This document shows, piece by piece, positions 11,706 through 25,518 of a DNA stretch of 64,000 nucleotides. Below the pieces are notes generated by a model that did no database searches, was not told the origin of the DNA, and was given only the letters and a program-made list of their open reading frames with translations. Positions within the stretch are counted from its first letter, which is position 1, and each line of letters begins with the position of its first letter. This DNA comes from Marisa cornuarietis (Eukaryota; Mollusca; Gastropoda; Architaenioglossa; Ampullariidae): the NCBI GenBank assembly GCA_004794655.1, contig SMMW01000522.1:744001-808000 (forward strand). The letters run 5' to 3'. A program made the position numbers and the translations under genes.

Positions 11706-13908
11706 TTTAAAGAGATGGTGAGTAAAAAAGAGAGTGAAAGAGAAAAGGAGTTCACAATGAAGTGACAGCCGCAGCTGGGTTGTGTCTTGTCTTTGCAGAG
11801 CAATCAAACTGGGTTTGACGCAGCTTTTGTCAAATATTGAAACTAAGTAGTTTAAAGACTGTTCTGGGACCTGACGTTTTGAGAGAAAGATAAACATATT
11901 TCCCAACGGCAGATAAACATTCCTCCCGACGACGGTGAGTCTCTGGCACTCTCATGCAGTCTCTTTCATGTGAATTTCAGTTTTCGATCTATTAATGAAC
12001 AGTCATTCGCGTGACCCTGATGCCTCGTGGTCTTGTTAATCCTGTTGAAGGCAAACACTGTGCTGCTTGACTGTTGGAGTGTTTTTTGGTGGAGACTTCG
12101 GTCGTTTGGAATAAGTCTTAAAGTATTTAATTTTTATGGTTGTTGGATGTTCACGGTTCTGATATGGACAGAGTGTAGGCGGGGAAAATCCTAAATATCC
12201 TCCCATTCTGCCTGATTGTCTTCGGGTTGTGGGCGTGTGTTAGCAAAACGTTTTTCTATATTTATCCTGTCTTCATTCTGTCTGTACACATTTGTGGTCT
12301 GACGTTAACCCTACAACTTGTGTGCTCCAGCTGACTTCCTTTCCTTAATGGTTAACGTGTGGCCTTGTACGTGCTAATTGAATCATTCGCAGAGTATTCC
12401 GTTATTCAATGATAGAGTTTTTTAACTAAATAATTTTGAGGTGGATCTTGTGAAAATGTAATGTAAGTACTGGGCTGAACATTTTCATATTTGCATATAG
12501 TAGTGTGGATAATATATTTCTCACAGTTCAAGAGTCAACAGTTCACATTAGAGGAGATACACATCTCATCCCATCAACAATCACTTCATGTACACTTTAC
12601 ATGGACTAGACAGGAAAAAACCCCATCAAGATGTAAGATCTTCACTTTACATTTGGTAGATAGGAACGCAATCCCCTGCAGTGTACAAAAGGGCAGACAA
12701 TGCTGCAACTTCCGTCGAATGCACTAGGGATTTGTAGGGTTAGTTCTAATCCCAGCGGATCCAAGGTCCGCCTCCCTTGGACGCTTCCTAAAGCATAAGG
12801 AAAGGCAAGCAGTGCAAAAGATCCATCTTTGAGACAGCAATGCTGCTGTAATTCCAAGTCCAGCTACATCAACGCTGCAAATGGACAGCAGGCCCCACAG
12901 AAAAGGGAGAAAGTTGAATTCAAGGGCCGAAAACCCAGCGGCACTGATTCGAACTAAACTTGCGACGATGGCCGGATTTTTATGGTCGAAAGAAACCGGA
13001 AATAAAACTATCTACAACGACTTCTGTGATAAATCTTTCAAATTCATCACATTCACTACAACATTTCGGCTTGTCATGACAAGACAACTCTTTACTATTT
13101 ATCACTGACCTCACTTCACCGGTTCATAACAGCTCCGGCTGAGATTACAAATTGCCCACCAAGAATCAGGACAGCTTGGCGGAACATGTTTGTACCTCTT
13201 GACAAGAATGGGATGCGCATCCCCGTCCAAGTCACCTCTGGGATTTGACTAAACGTTATTGAAGTTCACGCGATTGCAGCGATTGGTGATGTGAACTAAA
13301 AGTTTCCACGGTGATCGTTTCTGAGGCTCACAGACTGCACCGTCCACACAATCTGATCCCCTGCTCATTTTCTAAAACAAATCTTAACGGTTGTAGACAT
13401 AAACCTGAGGTATTTGCTGCTCTGGAGGCTATGTTACCTACAGTCCATGGCTGCGACATTAGCGATCGCCCTGAAAAGGTGGCTTTGAGGCCTAAATGGA
13501 CAAAATTGACATATCTACCGGCCTGACACGATAACAGTCATGACTGCGGCTACAGTAAGCCAGGCATCAAGGATACATAACATACGTTTTATCAGAATGT
13601 GAAATCACTTGTCACCTACCTGTAATTGTAAAATACAAGTGCATATACACATTTTGCCATAAGAAACACGTTACGCAAAGAAATGGAAGAGAATTAAATA
13701 AACCCAGCACTAGACAAAATGGGTAAATGCAAACAGGTAGATTTAAAAAGGATCATGACGATGACAGATGAAAGGAATCGTCATCGTGTGACAGAAATGT
13801 CTTATTATCAATAATATTATTCCCATGAATTTTCATCGAAAGTTCGTAGAAAACCTTCATCGTCAAACTAACTCTGTGTAGAGACTGACGATTTTATCGT
13901 TATTAGGT
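11704..13908. other. Non-coding stretch, no recognised gene
   Basis: Frames at 12491-12727 and 12881-13108 are short and without motifs. Nothing was recognised until the poly-T that marks the end of the next LINE. Confidence 0.5.
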
Positions 13909-14479
13909 GTTAATATTTTTTTTAAACATTTTTATTTCACATTACATACATATACAATCATAATAAAATAATTCAAGATTTAAGCGGCATAAATACAAAC
14001 GAACAACATAAAATACACATTACATAATAGAAACAACAAATAACAAAGCAATCCATCTACAACAACATAGAAAGAACTTTAATTAACCTGCCATCTCCTC
14101 CTGCGCAATCAAGAGGCAGGTGCCACAGCAAGACTGGTTAAACGTGCACAAATCAAAATCAGGTTTTAACACTTACTGTATAAGGCAATTATCTCGAAGC
14201 CGCCCTCAGTTACTTTAAAAGTCTATTTTTATAAATCATATCATTATTTAAGCAATGATAAGACTAAATGGGAGCCACTGTTTCCGAAAGATACTTGTGT
14301 GCTTTTTATAGATGCCACTTATTGTTCCACATTATATCGTGACTTTAGAAAAGCCATAAACAGTGGTGTTGGTATAGCTTTCAGGAATCTGCATTTATAA
14401 ACGAAAATTTCTTTTTCTAGAAGAATAATGAAGTTTAAAGCTTTGTCAACACTCTCTGTTCTTCTTGTACCAAACATAA

Positions 14480-14650
14480 CAACTTCTTTACATAACCTTA
14501 TTTTCTCTGAATGGCTTGGTTATTTAACATTTCCCATAGTTGTACCCAAAAGTGTTTACTTAATGGACAGTGCCAGAGTATGTGTCAATATTTTCATTGT
14601 CTTGTTTACAAAAACAACAAAAATAAGTTGTAGTGAGCTTACATTTAAAA
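14480..14650 (-). pseudogene. LINE C-terminal CCHC zinc-knuckle remnant
   Basis: Two adjacent frames give YFCCFCKQDNENID and then HILWHCPLSKHFWVQLWEML. Together these match the C-x2-C...H...C plus FW pattern found at the end of L1/Tx1-type ORF2 proteins. A frameshift separates the two parts. Confidence 0.65.
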
Positions 14651-15258
14651 AGAAACGAGTTTGTGGGTAGGATCCACTGTAAGATTCTTAATTGAAACCA
14701 TCTCAGCTGGGACAAAGAAGGACTTTGAAATATATCAGCCCAATAATACTCATTAAATTCAGCCTCTCATTTTCTCAGTTCAGACGGTTCCACATTATTA
14801 TTTTAAAAGAATTTTGAAACTTCTTTGTTCCGTTTTCTAATGATAGCCGATCCCCTATCTATAGTTTCATTCTGAGAGACTAGCAGGCAATTACATTTGT
14901 TTTGATACTGTTTTATGGAATGTATCACATTACCAAATCGGCATATTCGCCACGGCAAATATCAATCTTCACTAACTCTAGAGAGATAAAAGTTTAATAC
15001 CAAAAATGTTTTTTTTTTAATTCCCGGGTCCCATTAGAAATTCTTGTCTCTCGTTTATCTAATATGGCTATTTTTCATGCTACCTATCCAGACCACTTGA
15101 GTCTTGTCATTGTTAACTTTTAACCCAGAGATATCACAGAATCTATCTAGTGTGTTACTAGCTTCGTTAAAAGATTCTTCGCTACCATCTAGAAAACATG
15201 TATATTATCTGTAAATAGTGATAAAAACACTTCTTTCTCGTTTATTCCATTTATATTA

Positions 15259-16250
15259 TTATTTTTCCTTATATTCAATGAAAGTAACTGTACAGATAAA
15301 GTATAAATAAAGGGAGATTATATCCCCCTGCCTGTAGCCTCTTTTAAAACTAAACCAGCCTGAGTTTTCCCCGTTGAAGTAGATACATGAAGATACCTTA
15401 TTGTGTAACGAGACAAACCATTTCATAATAGACTCTGGAAAACAAAACAACGTAAAAGATCTTTTAATAAATAGCTAGGACACAGAACTGAATGCTTTCT
15501 CAAAGTCAACAGTAAGCAATAATCCAGAGATATTGTTAGCATGTGCAAAGTAAAGTACATCAAACGTCACTCCTCTCTGACATTCATCAATCACCAGCGG
15601 TAATACATCTTGTGGTCGTTTAGCAATACAAGCTGATGCAATATTATAGGCTACATTCAAAAAAGATTGGCCTCCAATTTTCAATAAACTGTTCTGGTTT
15701 CTGGTCTTTAGGCTGACAAGTAATTATGCCTTGCCTTTGTGAGACTGATAATTGGCCTTTTTCAAAACCTTCATTAATTGATGTCGCAAGAAAAATTCCA
15801 ATGTCCTCAAAGTAGAATTTTAAAAATTCAACAGTAAAAAATTATTATTTGTATTCTTTAGTGCTGAACTAGCTTCCTGCAATGTACAATGCTACTCCAA
15901 AGATTTTGATGCTTCAGTGGTTAACAGGAACATCATGTAACAGGCTACTTAGTTTCACATTTTCTACTAGTCGAAATTTATACAGTTCTTCATAAAAATG
16001 TTGGAACTCCCTTAAAATTTCATCCTGTCCAGAATAATGTTTCCATTTCCCCTGTTGGATTTATTTCCAGAATTCATGGATTTATTTACAGACTTTCTGT
16101 TCTCCAAATTACATAAGTAATTTGTAGTTTTTTTCTCCTTCTAGGATCCGTTTTACTTTAGACCTCACAGCCACACCTTCCAATTTTTTATTTTTTAATT
16201 CTTGCAACTGTTTTGTTAAATTTTCAATTTCAGTTAAATTAAACTTTTAA
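15259..16250 (-). pseudogene. LINE reverse transcriptase remnant (linker and palm)
   Basis: The linker reads TEIENLTKQLQELKNKKLEG, then RSKVKRIL and EKTTNYLCNLENRKSVNK (about 16240-16085). After roughly 400 degraded bases the palm reads RPQDVLPLVIDE (about 15620) and ISGLLLTVDFEKAFSSVS (about 15530-15475). DFEKAFDS has lost the second Asp here (FSS). The next open piece gives CIYFNGENSGWFSFKRGYRQGD (15390-15325), the RG-RQGD block. The FADD box is not clearly intact further down. Confidence 0.8.
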
Positions 16251-16319
16251 GGTATTATTATTTATTTATCACCATATTATATAATAGTTGTTCTTTTCTT
16301 TTCATTTTTTCTTTCTTCC

Positions 16320-16880
16320 TAAATCATGCATACGAGATATTTTTCCCTTAATCTCGATTAGTAGTGTCCCAAAGAGAAGCTGGTCAGAAATATACCATAA
16401 TTCAGCTGAAATTAAGAAATATTCTAAACAACCTTGTTTCAAAGTGTTGAATTTGCGCCAAGAATAAGCATGCTTATCGGGATATAATTTTCTCTATATG
16501 TCTACAAGATCAAACTTTACCACGGCCTCTGTAATTGTCTTACGAATACGAGGCTGACTGTTGATGCTGGTTTAGTTCCTAGTGTCTAGTTGTCTATTTA
16601 GTGGGCAGCTCCATTCATCTTCGGCTATAACAAAACAATTTCTTCTCTTCCCAATATGAACAAAAATATGGCAAAAAAAAAAAATCAGGTTTATCTCCAC
16701 CACTGGCCTGATATCCAGTTCATATGTGCGATAAGCCAAAGTATTCTGCTCTAATATTTTTTTAATAAAAAGAACTTTCACTTCACAATGGTCACCTTCA
16801 CTCGCTCCCTCAGGATGACCTAAACTACTAAACGAGTCTAACCCCTCAAGGTCTTCTGAACAAAAGAGAATATCTCACCA
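16320..16880 (-). pseudogene. LINE endonuclease (APE-type) remnant
   Basis: On the minus strand, CPLNRQLDTRN (about 16610-16575) corresponds to the G-D-F/W-N core of APE-type endonucleases, although the GDFN residues themselves have mutated. Further on, FDLVDI.RKLYPDKHAYSWR and GCLEYFLIS (about 16520-16400) match the conserved DIWR..P....YTW and RLDYILIS blocks. The enzyme would nick target DNA for target-primed reverse transcription. The missing core residues and stops make this copy dead. Confidence 0.7.
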
Positions 16881-17104
16881 ACCTTGATCCTGTTATATCG
16901 TTCGTATGAATCTATATCTATGTATCATATGTCCATCGCTGTCAATTCACTATCTTCACTTTCCTGCTCTAGCACTTGAAGAAGATCTGAGGTGATCACC
17001 TGTACCTTGTGCACGTCCTCCAGTACTGAAAGGTGTTAATGTAAGGTCCTTAAGAGGCAGTTGACGAAGATCAAAGACTTTTTCAATCTATCTGATCTTA
17101 AGTA

Positions 17105-17846
17105 AGATCTTCTGTAATTACACAGGGCGAACCTTTTAGTTTGCACCTGTTATGGAGCATATTTTCAACTGGTTTTACTGAAAAGCAACGGACAATGATA
17201 GGACGCAGCTTGGATGTAGAACTGACGGTGTTGATGACGATGTCGTTTGCCCACTCGATTCACAACTTCGATGTCCAGGTTGTTCACTTGTAGCCTGTCA
17301 CGAACAATAGCAAGCACCTGTTTCTGGCAATCTTCGGTTGTTTCCTGCTAGTCTTCAGGGATTCTCGGTACACGTGTATCATTCCATCGAGAAAACTGCT
17401 CTAATTTAATAATATTGCCTTGCACAGTAGACGCGGACGAATCAGTCTCGTGGAACTGGTCTGTTTTGCTTTCAGTCTGTCATTCTCTTGCTTGAGATCA
17501 AATATTTCCCCTCGAAATTCATCTATGGACACCATCATTCTCTGAAGCTGTTTGTTAACTTCACGCAGCTTTTTCATTACATCTGTAAGTGAGACAATGT
17601 CTTGTGCATTGACACCTGTACTGACAGTTGAGCGATGTAGCGATGTCTATGGCTGTAGTGAATTGTTCGTCGTTGGGAGACTGAGATTCGGCCGAGTCGG
17701 CGACTAAAAGGTTACTTCGCCTTCGATTTTTTTCCGGGCCTTTTTCAACAATGGAGATTTTCTATTTCCAGCCGCTTCGTTGGATGATGACAGGACTTGA
17801 TGACCTTGCGCTTCCCACCTACCATACTTTCCACCTCAGTCGACAT
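17105..17846 (-). pseudogene. LINE ORF1 pseudogene with coiled coil and RNA-binding domain
   Basis: An ATG at 17846 begins MSTEVESMVGGKRKV and the frame shifts after about 30 codons. At about 17590-17455 a clear coiled coil is readable: MKKLREVNKQLQRMM and EFRGEIFDLKQENDRLKAKQ, the trimerisation segment of L1-type ORF1. The RNA-binding region follows with VNNLDIEVVNRVGK. After another shift come KLRPIIVRCF and CKLKGSPCVITEDLT, matching the typical RPIIVRF...LKGS...I.EDLT pattern of this family. A stop follows at about 17105. Confidence 0.75.
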
Positions 17847-17880
17847 TTCTCCCAAGATGTTTTTTTTTTTGGTCTCTCAC

Positions 17881-20330
<2,450 letters not shown>

Positions 20331-20651
20331 GCAAAAGATTATAAATCTTTCTGTATAAAGTTTTCCGCAGTCTGTAGAAGAAATTGTAACAGGCATTCTG
20401 TGTCCCCGGGCATTTCGGTCATAAAGTCGGAGAAGCTCTGATGTCTTTTGATGTCCAAGTGGCTGCCGACACTGATATTCCCCTTAGACACGATAGTCAA
20501 GCATCGTGTTGAGGCAAGAGAACAGGGATCGTCTGACATCAAGATCAGCTTGTTCACATCAGGCTTCTTTTAAGTGATATCTGCCCTAGAGACATACTTG
20601 TTGATGACGTCGTCACTAACATGCATTTCATTCGCCTGTGTTTATCCTCTC

Positions 20652-21090
20652 TTTATCTCGACACGTCACAAGATACTGTGTGATTGTACTTCTTTGTCTC
20701 GAAATGTCACAAGATACAATTTGATTGTAGTTCTTTATCTCGACACGCTACAAGATACTGTGTGACAGTACCTCTATATCTCGGCGCGTTACAAGATACG
20801 GTGTGATTGCACTTCTTTATCTCTATATGTCGCAAGATACCGTGTAATTGCATTTCTTTCTCTCTACAAGATACTGTGTGATTGTATTTCCTGATCTCGA
20901 CACGTTACAAGATACTGTGTGCTTGTACTTCTATATCTCGGCAGGTCACAAGAGACGGCGTGATTGTACTTCTTTATCTCTACAAATCACGAGATACCGT
21001 GAGATTGCATTTCTTTATCTCTACGAGATACTGTGTGATTGTGCTTCTTTATCTCGACACGTCACAAGATGCTGTGTGATGGCACTTCCC
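20652..21090. repeat. 41-bp minisatellite with 157-bp higher-order repeat
   Basis: Eleven tandem units of about 41 bp, each built on ATCTCGACACGTCACAAGAT and a TGTGTGATTGTACTTCTTT half. Two units (starting about 20860 and 21017) are shortened to 34 bp. The variant order repeats: units starting at 20737, 20894 and 21051 all begin ATCTCGACACG and are exactly 157 bp apart, and the three following unit types repeat in the same order. Frames through it (such as 20848-21201) are artefacts. Confidence 0.9.
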
Positions 21091-21131
21091 GAACTTAGCT
21101 GCTACTGTTTCTCTGGTAAGGCTAACAAGGA

Positions 21132-21151
21132 AGAGAGAGAGAGAGAGAGAG
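21132..21151. repeat. Short (GA)n tract
   Basis: About ten GA units just after the minisatellite. Confidence 0.9.
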
Positions 21152-21247
21152 GAGGGGGCTTGCCACTTCACCACTTTAATAACAATGACCTGCAGTCATA
21201 AAGAAAGGTCAAGCAATATATTTACGATGTAAAACAACATGCAAAAT

Positions 21248-21249
<2 letters not shown>

Positions 21250-21304
<55 letters not shown>
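21250..21304. repeat. (CA)n microsatellite
   Basis: About 27 uninterrupted CA units. Confidence 0.97.
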
Positions 21305-21307
<3 letters not shown>

Positions 21308-21439
21308 CTGGACAGTTACGTTCATCTGAAATCTGACGGTGTGTCTATGACTATTAAGACTTTCCCTAGGATGCAAACAAACATATATAAGTATATATAT
21401 ATATACCTACAGAACCAAAAAGAATTTCTATAGGCATAC

Positions 21440-21600
21440 TGTGTGGTTTATATTGTCCTTACTAGATAAATAATGTGGTCAATACTGATTGGATACTTTG
21501 GTTAATACTGGATTACCACGTGGTTAATATTGGGCATACTGGATAGATAATGGTGCAGAAATTGGCCATACTTGATATTTATTAGGACAGATAGTGCCTT
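21440..21600 (+). repeat. Degenerate ~22-bp repeat block, left arm of an inverted pair
   Basis: Variants of TTTGGTTAATACTGGAT and TGGTTAATATTGGGCATACT recur four to five times. The reverse complement of the same repeat forms the block at 22020-22190. Confidence 0.55.
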
Positions 21601-21802
21601 GAATAAAATTCTCGAGTGAAAAGATGACATGCAGTTGAACACATGAACATTTGGCTGGAGTGATTATTTAGTTCCTTAAATTCATTAACAGTTGTGTAAT
21701 GGAACATGACACTCCCTGCATCGGGCGCAAACGTAGTTACCACGATATACTAAGAACACGATAATGATGTGTATAAGCCAGCGTTCTGCCCACTTCATTC
21801 TC

Positions 21803-21980
21803 GGCGGCCCGGTGGCGCAGCGGATGGCGCCTGTCACCAATACAGTGAAGGTTGGCTGTCCTGGGTTCAGTTCTCGTCTCGGGCACGATGTTCTTTCTCT
21901 GCATGTGGCATCTGTTTATAGGGCTGGCTGTCTTGCCGTGATATAGCCTTAGTTGCTGACTCGGCGTAAAACACCAATTT
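21803..21980 (+). mobile_element. tRNA-derived SINE, family A, full-length copy
   Basis: A tRNA-like head carries an A box (GGTGGCGCAGCGG, 21811-21823) and a B box (GGTTCAGTTCT, 21864-21874), the internal RNA polymerase III promoter elements. A conserved body follows (GGGCTGGCTGTCTTGCCGTG) and the end reads CTCGGCGTAAAACACC. The same sequence occurs on the minus strand at 57280-57459 and, 5'-truncated, at 50936-51030. The tail resembles conserved-domain metazoan SINEs, but I cannot name the family with certainty. Confidence 0.85.
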
Positions 21981-22019
21981 CCCCCTCCCCCACTTCACCC
22001 TTTTTCGTATAGTCAGCGA

Positions 22020-22190
22020 TAGCAACAGGCTCTATGGCTAATATTAACCATAGTATCCAATAATGAAAAAGAACAGCCATAGTCAGTATTGGCCATAATA
22101 TCCAGTAGCAGAAATATTTACTATTTTAGTATAATATCCACTTTGGTAAGTCATTATTAGCAATAATATTTAGCGTTTAGCGGCATCACT
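22020..22190 (-). repeat. Degenerate ~22-bp repeat block, right arm of an inverted pair
   Basis: On the minus strand this reads TTGGATACTATGGTTAATAT and CTGGATATTATGGCCAATAC, matching the left block at 21440-21600 in opposite orientation. The SINE at 21803 lies between the arms. Confidence 0.55.
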
Positions 22191-22744
22191 ATTAACTACA
22201 ATGTATAATAATTTTTACGACTGAGTTCCTGAGTAAGCAGTGACCTTTAGATGTACTGGATGCCATGATGTTCAGACCTGGTACACATTCGGTGAATGTC
22301 GTTTAGTGTTGTGTTTGTTCCAGTTCACTCGCAAAAAATATATTTAATACACTAATGGCTTCACTGGGCATCAAGGAACGGATAAGCGTACTCTGAAACC
22401 TTTTTTAAGCACTAGATAACCGGAAAGTGCATGCACTTCCTTGAAACCAGCAGATGCTTCATTGTACGAAGAAGGGAAAAAAGATAATCGCATATTTTAT
22501 GGTTCTCAGCCGTAACATCGCCATATCAATATAGTCTCCCCCCTGACCTCTATGTAACTCAAAATAATGTTTAGCATTTTGTTGAGGCTTCAATCTACCT
22601 TGAAATGCAAAAGACACCGGTCGTCTGTACACCACACAGAGTTCAGAGAGATATGTGCGATCCTGGTTGTTATTGGGAAAGGTAGATGATTACTTCAGAA
22701 GGGTGACGCTTCTGTCCTAGTCCTGCAGCTGGATGCAATATCCT
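22191..22744. other. Non-coding stretch
   Basis: No gene or repeat recognised. Confidence 0.5.
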
Positions 22745-22838
22745 GTTTGTTTGTTTGTTTCTTTCTTTCTTTCTTTCTTTCTTTTTATTTGTTTGTTTGT
22801 TTGTTTGGTTGGTTGGTTGGTTCTTTCTTTCTTTCTCA
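22745..22838. repeat. Compound tetranucleotide microsatellite
   Basis: Blocks of TTTG, TTTC, TTTG, TTGG and TTTC follow one another, a mosaic produced by point changes spreading through an old TTTG array. Confidence 0.95.
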
Positions 22839-22974
22839 TCTTCCAGCTCTTTTTGAAAATTTTTGTTGCTCTTGTCGACATATTTGCACGTGCGAGTCAA
22901 GGCTAGCGAGGATTACGGAACAGAAAGTGAAAGGAAATGAGTGGTAATGAACGAGAAAGGACTGGGCCGAGGCA

Positions 22975-23048
22975 CTCGGTGAAAAACCCTCATCCTCGGA
23001 GGAACGTTTCAAGTTAACAGCCTTTAACCGTTCCGCCACACCGAGGCC
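22975..23048 (-). mobile_element. tRNA-Ser-like sequence, probable SINE head or tRNA pseudogene
   Basis: On the minus strand, TGTGGCGGAACGGTTAAAGG matches a tRNA D-arm/A box. GTTAACTTGAAACGTTCC looks like a serine tRNA anticodon arm with TGA. A variable-arm-like piece follows. The T-arm (GAGGGTTTTTCACCG) has lost the TTCGAAT core, so a working tRNA is unlikely. Confidence 0.4.
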
Positions 23049-23369
23049 AGCGTACATCGCCCCTACCACCTTGATCCCGGTCATCGAAGTCTGACAATAC
23101 GCGCACGCGCAAACACTCGTCAAGGGTGAGCGCAACTCATGGGGAAGTGTACTGAAAGTCGACATGTCAAACACCAGTATTGAGTCTCGACTCTTTCTTA
23201 TTGTAATCGGTTTTACTCGCAACGGAGACAGAATAGTGCAAGTGGATGGACAAGCTCATTCGTTATCCACTCAAATTAGTCACCAGGCGGATTTAATGAT
23301 TTAGGTGAGTTGGTAATCACACCAATCAGTCATCATGAAGGGCTGTGATCATAAAGTCATAATTACTCA

Positions 23370-23370
<1 letters not shown>

Positions 23371-23461
<91 letters not shown>
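23371..23461. repeat. Compound (TC)n(AC)n microsatellite
   Basis: About 11 TC units then about 34 AC units. The same TC-to-AC junction occurs independently at 60041. Confidence 0.97.
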
Positions 23462-23464
<3 letters not shown>

Positions 23465-25368
23465 AAAAATCAAGAGGAAGTATCTTGTCTCCCAGATATA
23501 AAGCGGTGTTCTTGACTGCTACTTTACCCCTGGGGTTTTGGTTAGAAAGCTGTGGCAAAGATCCCCGGGGATAAAGTAACATAAAGCAATATCCGCTACT
23601 TGCAACTATGGAAACAAGACGACTGCCTTTGAGTGTTTTCGTTGCATACGCCGAGGTAATGATTTCATCGCTTCATAATCCGGCTTTGGCTGATTTACTT
23701 TGCCAATGAGAACTGGTAATCACCCTTACTTCCCATGAAAAGCTGGTAATCAGACAACATACCTCATTTGAAGAGCTGCCAATTACACCGACTTACTTCT
23801 CCTGGCACCCTGATATTCATACGAGATACCCTTATTAGAGTTCTCGCAACCGAACCAAACAGGAAACCACATGATCAAATTTAAGGCCAAGCAAACCAGA
23901 AAGTCAGACCCGATTCTTCTGTCTTACCACCAAAAACAACTGAATCATTATGCACCAAATGACACATTGAATCTCGATAGCGAACAGAATACATCTTTTA
24001 TTTTTGTTTTTAAAAAGAGGACAGAAAGTCTAAAAGTGTTTGCCAAAAAAAAAACAAAAAAAAAAATCCCCGATAATCTGTAGGAGGAGTGCTGGAGGCA
24101 AGAAAATGTATTGCCACGGTTAATGGATGGCAAAACAGTCTTCTCCACCTTAAGAAAGTATCGCATTCAATATTTCAAGACGTTGAACATCATGGCAGGA
24201 ATGAAACAGGACTGCTGGAGGGAACGGTATGTTTAAAGTCCGCTTCTTTTTTGACGGCCGTTCGTAGGGCTCGACTGGCCATTGAATACGGATTGGTAGT
24301 CTTTCATCACATCCGGGGTTCGAAAGAACCGTTCATTTTGAGTAATTTATTCACAATTTTTACAGGTTGAAAGAAGATGCGGTCTCTAGCATAACGAGGG
24401 CAAGAAGGACAATCTTCGGGAAGAGGTGGATTACTTCTAAATCCTTTAAACCCCAGTTCTGTCAAAAACTGACGTTGACAAGATACCCCATGACGTGCGT
24501 CTGCAAGCCTGTGCTGCCCTCAACCGCTGGCGATTTCTCATTTGTCGCAGTCAGGCCGCAACACGTTGCAATTACCGAGCAACGCCTGGCCTTGAGACCC
24601 GACTGGCAGCTCCAGGTCTCGAACGACATCCGTCATTTCGCTGGGTTAGCTCCCTTCGCAGCTGCTTGGAGATGGCATCCGGATGTGTCGTTGCAAGGGA
24701 AGTGAGCAGTCTGTCATTAATTAAGTCTTCGCCCACGGATCTACGTGTGTGGATGGGCGTCTTCCCATTCTTGTTTCTCGCTCTCTCAAATATCTAATCA
24801 GAAGCTTCCAGTAGATCAATTGCTTGCCGCGAGAGGACAGGCACGCTCGTTTGTGGTGTGCGCATGTACAATAGCCAATCTGCCAAACACAAATCGAATT
24901 TTAGGATTCAACAGACATGATGCTTTCAACAGACATTTATTTTTTAAAAACGATTTCCTGGAATATAAAATGTGTGCATTTACAGTTACAATTCGATGAA
25001 CGTTGGGCAGATCACTCATAGAGCACGTGTAAACGGAAATGGACGTGCTCTGTCTCTCGGGGCAGCGATACAACTTGCTGGATCACGTGACGTGAGTCAG
25101 CAGTCCATTAACAATGGACATTAACATTAACATTCTTCACTCCTTCTGCGCTAAAGAATGTTGATGCACACGTGTCCATTCCTAAGAAGTTATGAGCATG
25201 AAATCGGTGGAGTGCATGTGTTCTAGCTTCTCAAAAATTTATCTATCAATCTATTTTTTATAACTATTTCACTTTTTCTTTAAATTTAAGATTTCTCGCG
25301 TTAGTGTCAGTAATTTGCTTTATTTGATTTGGGAAACGTGTGACTTTTTTTAAACAGTTATCTGTTTT
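23462..25368. other. Non-coding stretch, no recognised gene
   Basis: Overlapping open frames at 24089-24370, 24367-24705 and 24495-24797 have no recognisable domain. The region around 24480-24680 is GC-richer, but neither splice sites nor homology define an exon. Confidence 0.45.
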
Positions 25369-25518
25369 AAAACAAATCAATTGATTATGAAGCGTTATTA
25401 TGTATTCTAAAACAATTTAACTGATCAGGGGCCGTAATTATATTTTATAAAACAAATAAGTTGATCATGGGCCGTAATTATGTATTCTAAACGAGATAAA
25501 CTGCTCAGGGGCCGCAGA
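25369..25518. repeat. 40-bp minisatellite, 3.7 copies
   Basis: Units start at 25369, 25409, 25449 and 25489, exactly 40 bp apart. Each is built on AAAACAAATNANTTGATCA followed by GGGCCGTAATTATGTATTCT. Units 1 and 3 share more with each other than with unit 2, and the fourth is cut short. Confidence 0.9.

Larger units (their letters stand above)
13909..17860 (-). mobile_element. Decayed L1/Tx1-like LINE, nearly complete domain order
   Basis: Read on the minus strand, this roughly 4-kb stretch holds, in order, ORF1 (17846-17105), apurinic endonuclease remnants (about 16880-16320), an RT linker (about 16250-16060), RT palm blocks (15690-15259) and a CCHC knuckle (14650-14480). A 3' untranslated part runs to poly-T (poly-A on the element strand) near 13909-13925. 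Motif style, notably LLLTVDFEKAF and GEKTTNYLCNLENR, places it with L1/Tx1-type elements. Numerous stops and frameshifts mean it is inactive, and the shortened spacing suggests internal deletions. The strand and 5'-to-3' layout indicate a single insertion. Confidence 0.85.

Noticed and set aside
20652..21090. CRISPR-like array
   Set aside because: Units abut without unique spacers, and the sequence is clearly eukaryotic. It is a minisatellite.
20848..21201. 117-codon frame with repeated peptide units
   Set aside because: It translates the 41-bp minisatellite. The short 34-bp units break the frame, so no repeat protein is encoded.
21803..21880. A functional tRNA gene
   Set aside because: A and B boxes are present, but the sequence cannot fold as a tRNA with a matched acceptor stem, and it continues into a repeated SINE body.
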